Source: Anaerolineae bacterium (GTDB lineage: Bacteria; Chloroflexota; Anaerolineae; JADYZS01). From it: a stretch of DNA of 9,787 bases. Below the pieces are notes generated by a model. That model was not told where the DNA came from. It did no database searches and saw only the letters and a program-made list of their open reading frames with translations. Where the stretch lies: positions 1 through 9,787 of the forward strand of contig JADYZS010000430.1 of assembly GCA_020853075.1 (NCBI GenBank). Direction: 5' to 3'. The position numbers were made by a program, and so were the translations under genes. Of the stretch, positions 1 to 6,782 are shown in pieces (the first letter of the stretch is position 1; every line of letters begins with the position of its first letter).

Positions 1-469
<469 letters not shown>

Positions 470-551
470 TTAGCATGAGATGTGTGCGAAGTTCCTGCGT
501 TCTGTTCAGTTCTTAGGGTGTTAGGTGCTCTTTTCATAACCCGTAAAATAG

Positions 552-677
552 GCTCCTTTGGTGACTTGAGCGGAGGGGGTACACCCAGTCCCATCCCGAA
601 CCTGGTCGTTAAGCCCTCCAGCGCCGATGGTAGTGGGGGCGCAGGCCCCTGCGAGAGTAGGTCGTTGCCAACGGAGC
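552..677 (+). rRNA. rrf: 5S ribosomal RNA
   Basis: The conserved 5S core is clear: CCCATCCCGAAC in loop C and the strand AGCGCCGATGGTAGTG, followed by GCGAGAGTAGG. The ends form helix I: CTCC-TTTGG at the 5' side pairs with CCAACGGAG at the 3' side. The ends were set by counting against the E. coli 5S and by this helix. The pairing could extend outward to about 550 and 679, so the mature ends are uncertain by a few bases. It follows the 23S gene directly and closes the rRNA operon. Confidence 0.95.
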
Positions 678-692
678 CTGTTTTTATTTCCC
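671..692 (+). terminator. Probable end of the rRNA operon transcript (T-tract after 5S)
   Basis: Immediately after the 3' strand of 5S helix I the sequence is CCTGTTTTTATTT, then more T-rich bases. The long helix closing the 5S (AGGCTCC with GGAGCCT) could itself act as the terminator stem ahead of this T-tract. No separate strong hairpin is visible between the 5S and the T-tract, so this is a plausible rather than a firm call. Confidence 0.45.
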
Positions 693-755
693 TTTTGCCC
701 CGTGATCGTCTCCTTATAAAATAACAGTAACAAACATGACGGCGGTCATAGGCAT

Positions 756-784
756 TTGGCACAGAACGAATATGATGGTAAAAT
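756..784 (+). promoter_or_regulatory. Sigma70-type promoter of the corrinoid protein gene
   Basis: A -35 box TTGGCA (756-761) and a -10 box TAAAAT (779-784) are separated by 17 bp, the optimal spacing. Transcription would start near 791, giving a leader of about 57 nt before the ATG at 848. It lies between the rRNA T-tract and the corrinoid gene, so that gene should be transcribed independently of the rRNA operon. Confidence 0.6.
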
Positions 785-847
785 GGGGTTGTGCGAGGAG
801 GCCCATATATCTACGTCTCTTCTATCTCACCCGGGAGGTGCGATCGC

Positions 848-1486
848 ATGGATAAACTCGTAGAACAGATGCAGGAAGCCATCATTCAAGGCCAGGTGAG
901 CGAAGTCACGGCCATGACCAATAAGGCATTGGAGACGATGGCTCCCCTTGACGTCGTCACAAAGGTCGTCGCGCCAGCGATGGGGCGCGTCGGTGACCTC
1001 TATTCCTGTGGCGAGTTCTACGTGCCGGAGATGCTCCTGGCCGCGCGCGCCGCAAAGGCTGCTCTGGGTATCGTCAAGCCGATGCTTGCTAAAGGCAACG
1101 TCAAGCCGATGGCGACCGTGGTCGTCGGCACAGTGCGCGGCGATTTGCACGACATTGGCAAGAATCTAGTCTCCATGATGCTGGAAGGGGCCGGGTTCCA
1201 GGTCGTTGACCTGGGGATTGACGTCCCACCGGAGAAGTTCATCCAGGCCGTGCTGGACAACAAGGCCGACCTCATGGGCATGTCCGCCCTCATCAGCACC
1301 ACCATGCCGCAGATGGGCGTCACCATCAAAGAGATGGAGAAGTCCGGCATGCGCAAGCAGGTCAAGGTGATCGTGGGCGGCGCGCCCGTCACCGATGACT
1401 ACGCCAAGAGCATTGGTGCAGACGGCTTCGCGCCCGATGCGGCCCAGGCCGTCGCCATATCCAAGCGACTGTTGGGCCTGAATTAA
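848..1486 (+). CDS. Corrinoid (B12-binding) protein of the methyltransferase type
   Basis: A 212-residue protein of the MtbC/MtmC/MttC-like family. In known systems such proteins carry a cobamide that is methylated by a substrate-specific methyltransferase and demethylated by a second one acting on tetrahydrofolate or another thiol or carrier. Residues about 1-85 form the helical cap (B12-binding-2), and about 87-212 the Rossmann-like cobalamin domain. The lower-ligand motif D99-x-H101-x-x-G104 is intact, as are the S146-A-L strand and the G177-G178 turn that contact the cobamide tail. Length is typical. The ATG at 848 was chosen because GGAGGTG (834-840) sits 7 nt upstream; a GTG at 791 in the same frame would add 19 residues outside the family and has no comparable site. 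No methyltransferase or reductive activator is visible nearby, so the substrate (methylamine, betaine-like or aromatic methyl ether) cannot be told. The protein is soluble, with no signal peptide or membrane segment. Confidence 0.93.
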   Translation: MDKLVEQMQEAIIQGQVSEVTAMTNKALETMAPLDVVTKVVAPAMGRVGDLYSCGEFYVPEMLLAARAAKAALGIVKPMLAKGNVKPMATVVVGTVRGDLHDIGKNLVSMMLEGAGFQVVDLGIDVPPEKFIQAVLDNKADLMGMSALISTTMPQMGVTIKEMEKSGMRKQVKVIVGGAPVTDDYAKSIGADGFAPDAAQAVAISKRLLGLN

Positions 1487-1492
1487 CGGATG

Positions 1493-1513
1493 CTGGTGGC
1501 TTCGCGCCACCAG
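1493..1513 (+). other. Hairpin just after the corrinoid gene
   Basis: Perfect 8-bp inverted repeat CTGGTGGC / GCCACCAG with a 5-nt loop (TTCGC), beginning 6 nt after the stop codon at 1486. It is placed like a terminator stem, but the bases that follow are GC-rich and no T-tract is seen. It may stabilise the 3' end of the mRNA or help Rho-dependent ending. A further inverted repeat, GCGCTCG / CGAGCGC, lies at 1549-1575 with a 13-nt loop. Confidence 0.4.
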
Positions 1514-1654
1514 GAGCCCGACCCGGTGCCCGCTGCTTGTAACGGGATGCGCTCGTCCGTCGTTATGGCGAGCGCGTATCGCCACTTGAGGGAAAAATTC
1601 GGGCTTCCGCGCGGGCTCCATTTATCTCAGATACACGCAGCATAATCTGTTCCG

Positions 1655-1684
1655 AGGCCGGAGCGCGACCGGGCGCTCCGGCCT
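1655..1684 (+). other. Strong 12-bp hairpin upstream of the beta-propeller gene
   Basis: Perfect inverted repeat AGGCCGGAGCGC / GCGCTCCGGCCT with a 6-nt loop (GACCGG). It ends 11 nt before the Shine-Dalgarno AGGAGGT (1696-1702) of the next gene. It could be the real terminator stem for the upstream gene, although only TTGCCATTGTGT follows. It could also be a structured leader element in the next mRNA. The sequence alone does not decide between them. Confidence 0.45.
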
Positions 1685-1709
1685 TGCCATTGTGTAGGAG
1701 GTCTCCCGT

Positions 1710-4316
1710 ATGCCTTCAGGCGAGTGGTTGCAATGGCGCAGAGACTCCCAAAGGACGGGGCGCGTCCCGCTCCGCGGCCAAATTCGCAAGCCTGCCGTCG
1801 TCGCCAGCCATTTCTTGGGCGGCACGGAAGATTGGCTGGTTCTCCATCCCGGCGACACGGCAACCGGCTCCCTCGTGCTGCCGGATGCTCTCCAGACCGC
1901 CGACGTCGCTAACCTGAGACGGGAATGGGAATTAGATCGTTGGATTGACGTAGAGGGCACAGGGAGCCCGGAGAAGGTCACCGAGAGCCATCGGGAGCGT
2001 TACCTGCGGCTCCTGCCGGATAAGCCGGGCTACCAACGCTTGTTCTTTGAGTCGTGCTTTGACAAAGGCATGGCGAGTGCGGATACCCGCGGCTGGTTGG
2101 AGGAGCGGGTCAATGGCGCATGGCAGCGCGCCTGGACGTCGCCGCCCGATACGCATTACTGGGGGCCCAACGTCCTGCTGGCCGACGTGGACGGCGACGG
2201 CGAGGAGGAGATCGTCATCACCGTTCACTACCGGATCATAGCCTTCAAGGCGGGCACCGGCGAGAAGGTGCGCGAGTTGCAGTACCACCATTACCGCAAT
2301 TACGGCGAGGCCCACGCCGTAGATTTGACCGGCAACGGGCTCTGCGACTTCGTGGTGCTGGCGGAGTTCCCCGCCCACGCCGAGGTCATCCTGAACGACG
2401 GCAAGGAGTTCCATCTCGCCTGGTATGAGGACGTTCAGCATGGCAACATCACCGACGCCGATCATGCCTTGACCACGCCCTATTACCCCATCGCCGACGT
2501 GGACGGCGACGGCCAGCCGGAAATCGTCTATTCTCACCTGAACCACCGCGGCGACGGCGCGTGGCACACCGTCGTCGTGGAGGCGGTCACCGGCCGGGTG
2601 AAACAGGAGATGGTGGATTTCGTTGTCAAAGAGATCCTCCCCGCAGGCCCGGCGGGCAAGCCCTGGCTCTTCGGCATCCGCAGCGACGGCGGGTTCATCC
2701 CGGCAGATGCCGGGGCCGCGATCTATGAGATCGTTGGCGGGGAAGCCAGATTGGTATGGGAAGACCCCGCGAGCGCCTGGTCCCTCTGGACGCCCTACCG
2801 CTGGACGAACTACCGCTCCTGCAAGAACTACCATGCGGAGAGGCTTGCGTCTGCCGAGGGGGGAAAGGTCATCTGGAGCCGGGAGAGGCTGGCCGCTGGG
2901 GATGGCCGCTATCGCCTGACCGCCTCTCGTTTCGCCAGTGGCAAAAGGGAGATCCGGGCGCAGGTGGTGCTCCCCGCGTTTGACGTGCAGGCGGTGCGAC
3001 CGGAAACGGACGAATTGCTGGTGACCACGCGGCGCAAGGGAGGCGAAATTCCGGTGCAGGGGCAGGGCGTGTCATTCACCCTGCTCGGTTCGCAGCGGCT
3101 GGTGGGGCGTGTGCCTGCGCCCGTCGTCTTCGCCGGGGAAGGCGAGTTGCCGCGGGTCGTGGTTCCCGACCTCACCGGCAATGTCCGCGCCCTGGACTTT
3201 GCGGAGAGGGGGCAGGTAGCGGTGCGGTGGGCCTTGCCCGGCCACGGCATGGCGAACGAGCGGGGCCTCTGCGCAGGGCGGCAGCCCGATGGCAGCCGCG
3301 CGGTCGTTTTCCTCGCAGCCAACGCCAGGGGCGAGGCGCGTATCGTCCAGGCAGACGCGTCCGGTCACATCCTCTGGACGGCGGACATCCCCAGGACGCA
3401 TCCCGCGCTCCGTCCGGGGAACACCGATGGCGGCACGGTTTCTCTGCATACGCTCCCCTTGCGGCAGGCAGGCCAGGACGACGTGCTGGTGACCAGCCTG
3501 AAGAACAACATGCACAGCGCCTTCACCTGCGCGCTCGCAGGCGAGAATGGCCGACAGGTCTGGCGGCAGGATAAGAGCGGCGCGGTCAGCGGCGAGGCCC
3601 GTGGCTATGGCGGCAGTTGCCCCTTTGCGGGCCTCGCCAAAGACGACGGCACCGAAGACCTGGTATCCGAATTCCCCGACCTCTTCTACATCGCCGACGG
3701 CAAGACGGGAGACTTTACCGTATATAACCGCACGCAGCAAGGCTGCTTCTTCGGGCTGGACGAAAAGACCGACGTCCTCAAGAGCAGGGGCGCGCTCTAC
3801 GGGACGCCCATCGTCACGCCTGTCGGGGTCGTGTGGGGCGGATGCCCCTGGGTGACCGGCTTCTGGCAGGTGATGGAACTGGGCATCGGCTTCCGTTGGT
3901 TCACCGCGCCCCAGGCGGCCTCCGGCCTCAACCGCTGCCCGCTTCAGGCCATCGGCGACTTTGGCGGGAGCGGCAGGCTTCAGCTAATCGGCTGGGAGTT
4001 CGCGAAGAACGCGCTCACGTGCCGCGACCTGGAAGAAGGGGACTTGCGCTGGACTCTGCCTCTGCCGGGGGCGGACGCGGGCCAGTATTACGTTACGTGC
4101 GACGTGGACGGCGATGGCCGCGAGGAGTGCATCCTGTGCACGCCCGACGAGTTGGTCGCCGTGGGCGAGCGGGATGGCAACGGCGTCGTCGTCTGGCGGC
4201 TGCGCCTCCCCGCCGCGTGTACGCAGCCGGTCGTCGCCGATGCCGACGGCGACGGCCTGGCCGAGATCCTCCTGCCGTGCCAGGATGGTTCTCTCTACCT
4301 GGTCGGCGCGGCGTAA
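1710..4316 (+). CDS. FG-GAP/VCBS-type beta-propeller repeat protein, no visible signal peptide
   Basis: An 868-residue protein of unknown exact function. The opening W-L-Q-W-R-R-D-S-Q-R-T-G resembles the start of PQQ-like propeller proteins. Integrin-type blades follow, with four calcium-loop motifs D-x-D-G-D-G at about residues 159, 263, 798 and 844, each followed by an acidic residue and hydrophobic strand (for example E-E-I-V-I). Looser blades occur around D-L-T-G-N-G in the N-terminal third and D-L-T-G-N-V in the middle. These repeats normally bind Ca2+ and build a seven-bladed propeller; 868 residues could hold one large or two propellers. There is no N-terminal hydrophobic segment, membrane helix, catalytic domain or sorting tail, and the protein has about 15 cysteines. 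Both points suggest a cytoplasmic or non-classically exported protein, although most relatives are secreted. The ATG at 1710 has AGGAGGT 7 nt upstream. It looks monocistronic: a structured 223-bp gap precedes it and a minus-strand tRNA follows. The family is confident; a role in carbohydrate binding or recognition is only a guess. Confidence 0.85.
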   Translation: MPSGEWLQWRRDSQRTGRVPLRGQIRKPAVVASHFLGGTEDWLVLHPGDTATGSLVLPDALQTADVANLRREWELDRWIDVEGTGSPEKVTESHRERYLRLLPDKPGYQRLFFESCFDKGMASADTRGWLEERVNGAWQRAWTSPPDTHYWGPNVLLADVDGDGEEEIVITVHYRIIAFKAGTGEKVRELQYHHYRNYGEAHAVDLTGNGLCDFVVLAEFPAHAEVILNDGKEFHLAWYEDVQHGNITDADHALTTPYYPIADVDGDGQPEIVYSHLNHRGDGAWHTVVVEAVTGRVKQEMVDFVVKEILPAGPAGKPWLFGIRSDGGFIPADAGAAIYEIVGGEARLVWEDPASAWSLWTPYRWTNYRSCKNYHAERLASAEGGKVIWSRERLAAGDGRYRLTASRFASGKREIRAQVVLPAFDVQAVRPETDELLVTTRRKGGEIPVQGQGVSFTLLGSQRLVGRVPAPVVFAGEGELPRVVVPDLTGNVRALDFAERGQVAVRWALPGHGMANERGLCAGRQPDGSRAVVFLAANARGEARIVQADASGHILWTADIPRTHPALRPGNTDGGTVSLHTLPLRQAGQDDVLVTSLKNNMHSAFTCALAGENGRQVWRQDKSGAVSGEARGYGGSCPFAGLAKDDGTEDLVSEFPDLFYIADGKTGDFTVYNRTQQGCFFGLDEKTDVLKSRGALYGTPIVTPVGVVWGGCPWVTGFWQVMELGIGFRWFTAPQAASGLNRCPLQAIGDFGGSGRLQLIGWEFAKNALTCRDLEEGDLRWTLPLPGADAGQYYVTCDVDGDGREECILCTPDELVAVGERDGNGVVVWRLRLPAACTQPVVADADGDGLAEILLPCQDGSLYLVGAA

Positions 4317-4351
4317 CCGATCCCTCGCGTTCACGTCTTCTCTATCAGAGA

Positions 4352-4390
4352 GCCAAAAGCAAAGTGCGCACCCGTTTCGGGGTGCGCACT
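4352..4390 (-). terminator. Rho-independent terminator of tRNA-Asp
   Basis: Read on the minus strand, an 11-bp perfect stem AGTGCGCACCC / GGGTGCGCACT (4380-4390 with 4363-4373, 6-nt loop) begins 9 nt after the CCA end of the tRNA. It is followed by TTTGCTTTTGG. Strong stem plus T-rich tail on this strand is the expected terminator form. On the plus strand the stem is followed by CATTATCGC, so it is less convincing as a terminator for the gene ending at 4316, though the stem would form there too. Confidence 0.85.
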
Positions 4391-4399
4391 CATTATCGC

Positions 4400-4475
4400 T
4401 GGCGGGAGCGAGGGGATTCGAACCCCCGGTCTTCGGCTTGACAGGCCGACGTGTTAACCGCTACACCACGCCCCC
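4400..4475 (-). tRNA. tRNA-Asp (anticodon GTC)
   Basis: The full cloverleaf can be drawn on the minus strand. The acceptor stem GGGGGCG pairs with CGCTCCC (one G-T pair). The D arm has stem GTGT/ACAC. The anticodon stem TCGGC/GCCGA carries loop CTGTCAA with anticodon GTC. The T arm is GGGGG-TTCGAAT-CCCCT. The discriminator base is G, an identity element for tRNA-Asp, and the 3' CCA is encoded (4400-4402). The gene has its own promoter at 4511-4539 and terminator at 4352-4390, so it is a single-gene unit between two plus-strand protein genes. Confidence 0.97.
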
Positions 4476-4510
4476 AGGCTCTCGGTGCAGGCCAAACTTG
4501 AGCATTGCGC

Positions 4511-4539
4511 ATCATATCACAGCCGCTGCATCTCGTCAA
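4511..4539 (-). promoter_or_regulatory. Promoter of tRNA-Asp
   Basis: On the minus strand TTGACG (4534-4539) and TATGAT (4511-4516) are separated by exactly 17 bp. A TG dinucleotide one base before the -10 box gives an extended -10. Transcription would start near 4504, about 29 nt before the mature tRNA 5' end at 4475. Confidence 0.8.
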
Positions 4540-4603
4540 ATTATTCGGGGCCCCGCTGGCGACTACACGCGGCTAAACTCATCCTGAACAACCCCGGCCC
4601 ACC

Positions 4604-6055
4604 ATGCCCGACCATCGCCGCACCGCCTTCCGCCTCGTCCTTCTCTTGCTCATAGCCTGGAGTATCGTTAGCACCACCGGGGATGCACCCCTAGCCGCGC
4701 AGCCGGTACCTCCCGCGCTATCCGCGCCCGACGTGCAGGCCCATCTTCTGGCCTGGGCTCCCGACCGCCAGGCCGTCGCCGTCGTCGTCGCCCGCGAACC
4801 GGCCCTCTCCGATGCCGACCTCTGGCTGGTGGAGGCCGCTGGCCCGCGCCGTCTGGTAGATGCCCATGGCCCGCGTCACTGGGCCACGAATCCCCTCTGG
4901 TCGCCGGATGGCGCGTGGCTGGCCTACGTGCGCGCCGTCTATGACGAACGCGGCTATGGCCCGCTTCCCCAGTTGTGGCTCTACGATTCTGCCTCTGGCG
5001 AACCGTCGCTCCTGACCGACGCGCCCGTCTTTCGCCCGCGCTTCTACTTCGGCCAGACGCGGGGCCTCGCCTGGGCCGCCGATGGGCGCAGCCTGCAATT
5101 TGTAGATGAATTGGACGGGGGGCAGGTCTATCAGGCGGAGGTCGCGAGCGGGCGCGTCATGCCGCTGCGAGAGAGCATCCAACCGGAGTTGCTGGCTTAT
5201 GCAGAGGAAGCGGCGCGCGCGGCGCCCCGCGCTGGCAACGGCGACATGGTGAAGCCGTTGGACGTGCGCAACTACGATGGAACCGTCGGCCAGGGCTACT
5301 CCACGGCCTATCTGGGGGATTATCGAGGCAACGACGAAGGGAGCGGCAGCCATCCGGGGGTGGACATCGCCTGGTATCGCATCTGCGGGACGCCCATTGT
5401 CGCGCTGGCGGCGGGGGTGGTGACCTGGCGGCGGGACGGCTCCGGCGACGACCCGGACCGCTGCGACCCCTTTTCGGGAACCAGCGGCGGGAGCGGCATT
5501 GTCATCCGCCACGACGACTTCCCGGAGCGCAACGGCTACGGCGGCACGGTCTATGCCGTCTATCTCCACCTGCGGGATGCACCCACCATTAGCGGCACGG
5601 TGCAGATAGGCGATGCGGTAGGGCTGGTCGGCTCCACCGGCTATTCCACAGGAGCGCATCTCCACTTTCAGTTAGACCGCGATGCGTCCCTCTTTCATCC
5701 CTGGTGGTGGAGCAACGGCATGGGGTGCGACGTGAACACGACAACGTGTCAGGAACTGGTAGAGCGCTACACCTGGAGCCCGATGCGCTTTGTGCAGGCG
5801 CACCTGGCTGACCAGAGCGCCACCCGCACACCGACGCCTACCCGCACCCGCACGGCCACGCCCACTCCGGGGGGCAGCCGCACGGCGACCCCCACAGCAA
5901 CCGCTACCGTTTCCGGCACGCCCACCAGCACACCATCGGTCACCGCCACGCCTGCGGAACTTACGCCGACGGCCTCCCCTGCCTCGCCTACCGCCACGCG
6001 CCCGGCACGGGTGTTTATGCCCTTGTTTTGGAAGTGGGGGCCGCCTTCCCGCTGA
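4604..6055 (+). CDS. Secreted M23 (LytM-type) peptidase with N-terminal TolB/WD40-like repeats
   Basis: A 483-residue secreted protein. Residues 1-33 are a signal peptide (R-R, then a Leu-rich core, with likely cleavage after the A-A segment). Residues about 40-205 hold TolB/PD40-like propeller repeats such as L-W-S-P-D-G-A-W-L-A-Y-V. Residues about 240-375 form the M23 zinc metallopeptidase domain with the zinc ligands H250-x3-D254 and H354 of H352-L-H354, plus H322 (Y-L-H-L); all key residues are present, so it should be active. M23 enzymes cut peptidoglycan cross-bridges or other Gly-rich peptides. Residues 407-465 are a Thr/Pro-rich low-complexity linker ending in A-R-V-F-M-P-L-F-W-K, a tail seen often in secreted Chloroflexota proteins. 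The ATG gives a clean signal peptide, but no Shine-Dalgarno is evident before it, so translation may be weak or leaderless. It diverges from tRNA-Asp and converges on the dehydrogenase gene. Confidence 0.9.
   Translation: MPDHRRTAFRLVLLLLIAWSIVSTTGDAPLAAQPVPPALSAPDVQAHLLAWAPDRQAVAVVVAREPALSDADLWLVEAAGPRRLVDAHGPRHWATNPLWSPDGAWLAYVRAVYDERGYGPLPQLWLYDSASGEPSLLTDAPVFRPRFYFGQTRGLAWAADGRSLQFVDELDGGQVYQAEVASGRVMPLRESIQPELLAYAEEAARAAPRAGNGDMVKPLDVRNYDGTVGQGYSTAYLGDYRGNDEGSGSHPGVDIAWYRICGTPIVALAAGVVTWRRDGSGDDPDRCDPFSGTSGGSGIVIRHDDFPERNGYGGTVYAVYLHLRDAPTISGTVQIGDAVGLVGSTGYSTGAHLHFQLDRDASLFHPWWWSNGMGCDVNTTTCQELVERYTWSPMRFVQAHLADQSATRTPTPTRTRTATPTPGGSRTATPTATATVSGTPTSTPSVTATPAELTPTASPASPTATRPARVFMPLFWKWGPPSR
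5822..5998 (+). repeat. Low-complexity Thr/Pro-coding tract
   Basis: A run of ACN and CCN codons encodes residues 407-465 of the M23 protein, an irregular T-P-T-x-T pattern mixed with Ala, Ser and Arg. The DNA is an imperfect short tandem repeat, the kind of tract that changes length by slippage. It acts as a flexible, probably O-glycosylated spacer before the short C-terminal tail (inference from similar proteins). Confidence 0.85.
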
Positions 6056-6059
6056 TGCG

Positions 6060-6767
6060 CTACCAGGGGATCGGCTTGCGGTCGCGGAAGAAGCCGCCGC
6101 TGGGCCCGCCATCGGGAAGCGTCGCCAGCCAGACGATCCCATCCGCGCCCTGTTCGGGGGAGCGCGGCGCGGCAGGCCCGCCCATATCGGTGTGTACCCA
6201 GCCGGGGCAGGCCGCGTTCACCAGGACGTTCGTCCCGCGCACGCTGTAGGCCAGCATCAAGGTGAGGCCGTTGAGCGCGATCTTAGACATCCGGTAAGAC
6301 GGTTTGCCGTGCACCATGTTGGCGATCTGCCCCGCCCCCGATGAAACGTTGACGACGCGGCCATACTTCTGCTCGCGCATCAAGGGGATGAAGGCCTGGC
6401 AGAGGAGGAGGGGGCCGAAGACGTTCGTCTCTATCGTCGTGCGGAAGATGTCCATCTCTACGTCCAGCACGTCGCGCCCATCGTCCAGACAGACGGCGGC
6501 GTTGTTGACCAGCGCGTCGGCGCGCCCAAACTCGCGCCCGACGAAGTCGCGCAGGCGCGCGATGCTTTCCTGGCTCGTCACGTCTAGCGGGTGGTAGAAA
6601 ACGTGGGGCGTGGCATGGCGCAGCGACGCCGCCGCGGCCTGGCCTTTGGCTTCGTCGCGGCTGGTGAGGAGGACGCGATAGCCCTGCTGCGCCAGTTGTC
6701 TGCCTACTGCGAGGCCGATCCCCCGATTCGTGCCGGTGACGATGATGAGCCGTTCTTCTGGTCGCAT
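6060..6767 (-). CDS. Short-chain dehydrogenase/reductase (carbonyl-reductase-like)
   Basis: A 235-residue classical SDR, a cytoplasmic NAD(P)-dependent oxidoreductase acting on a carbonyl or alcohol. The nucleotide-binding motif T11-G-T-N-R-G-I-G18 is at the N-terminus, N-N-A-A is at 88-91, and the catalytic residues are S143, Y158 and K162 (Y-R-M-S-K). P188-G189 precedes the loop with T193-D194. The Ser-Arg pair at 36-37 after the second strand suggests NADP(H). T-G-x-N-x-G-I-G and the overall pattern resemble the CBR1-like branch; the substrate is unknown. It is slightly short but complete. The start ATG has GAGGGA (6778-6783) upstream, overlapping the stop codon of the tandem DarA gene. 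The two genes are 15 nt apart and are probably co-transcribed. Its stop lies 4 bp from the stop of the convergent M23 gene, and no terminator is seen between them. Confidence 0.93.
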   Translation of the reverse strand: MRPEERLIIVTGTNRGIGLAVGRQLAQQGYRVLLTSRDEAKGQAAAASLRHATPHVFYHPLDVTSQESIARLRDFVGREFGRADALVNNAAVCLDDGRDVLDVEMDIFRTTIETNVFGPLLLCQAFIPLMREQKYGRVVNVSSGAGQIANMVHGKPSYRMSKIALNGLTLMLAYSVRGTNVLVNAACPGWVHTDMGGPAAPRSPEQGADGIVWLATLPDGGPSGGFFRDRKPIPW

Positions 6768-6782
6768 GAGACGAGTTTCCCT

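Noticed and set aside
1641..1646. CATAAT as a -10 box for the propeller gene
   Set aside because: No acceptable -35 box is found 15-19 bp upstream; left uncalled.
1932..2834. 300-codon open frame on the minus strand inside the propeller gene
   Set aside because: It lies opposite a frame with clear repeated D-x-D-G-D-G motifs, has no recognisable domain or ribosome site, and is what high-G+C codon bias produces on the reverse strand.
4718..5665. 315-codon minus-strand open frame opposite the M23 gene
   Set aside because: The plus-strand frame has a signal peptide and intact zinc-ligand motifs; the reverse frame shows no family features.
5822..5998. Possible CRISPR-like or tandem-repeat array
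   Set aside because: The repetition is irregular ACN/CCN codon usage within a Thr/Pro-rich protein tail, with no unique spacers.
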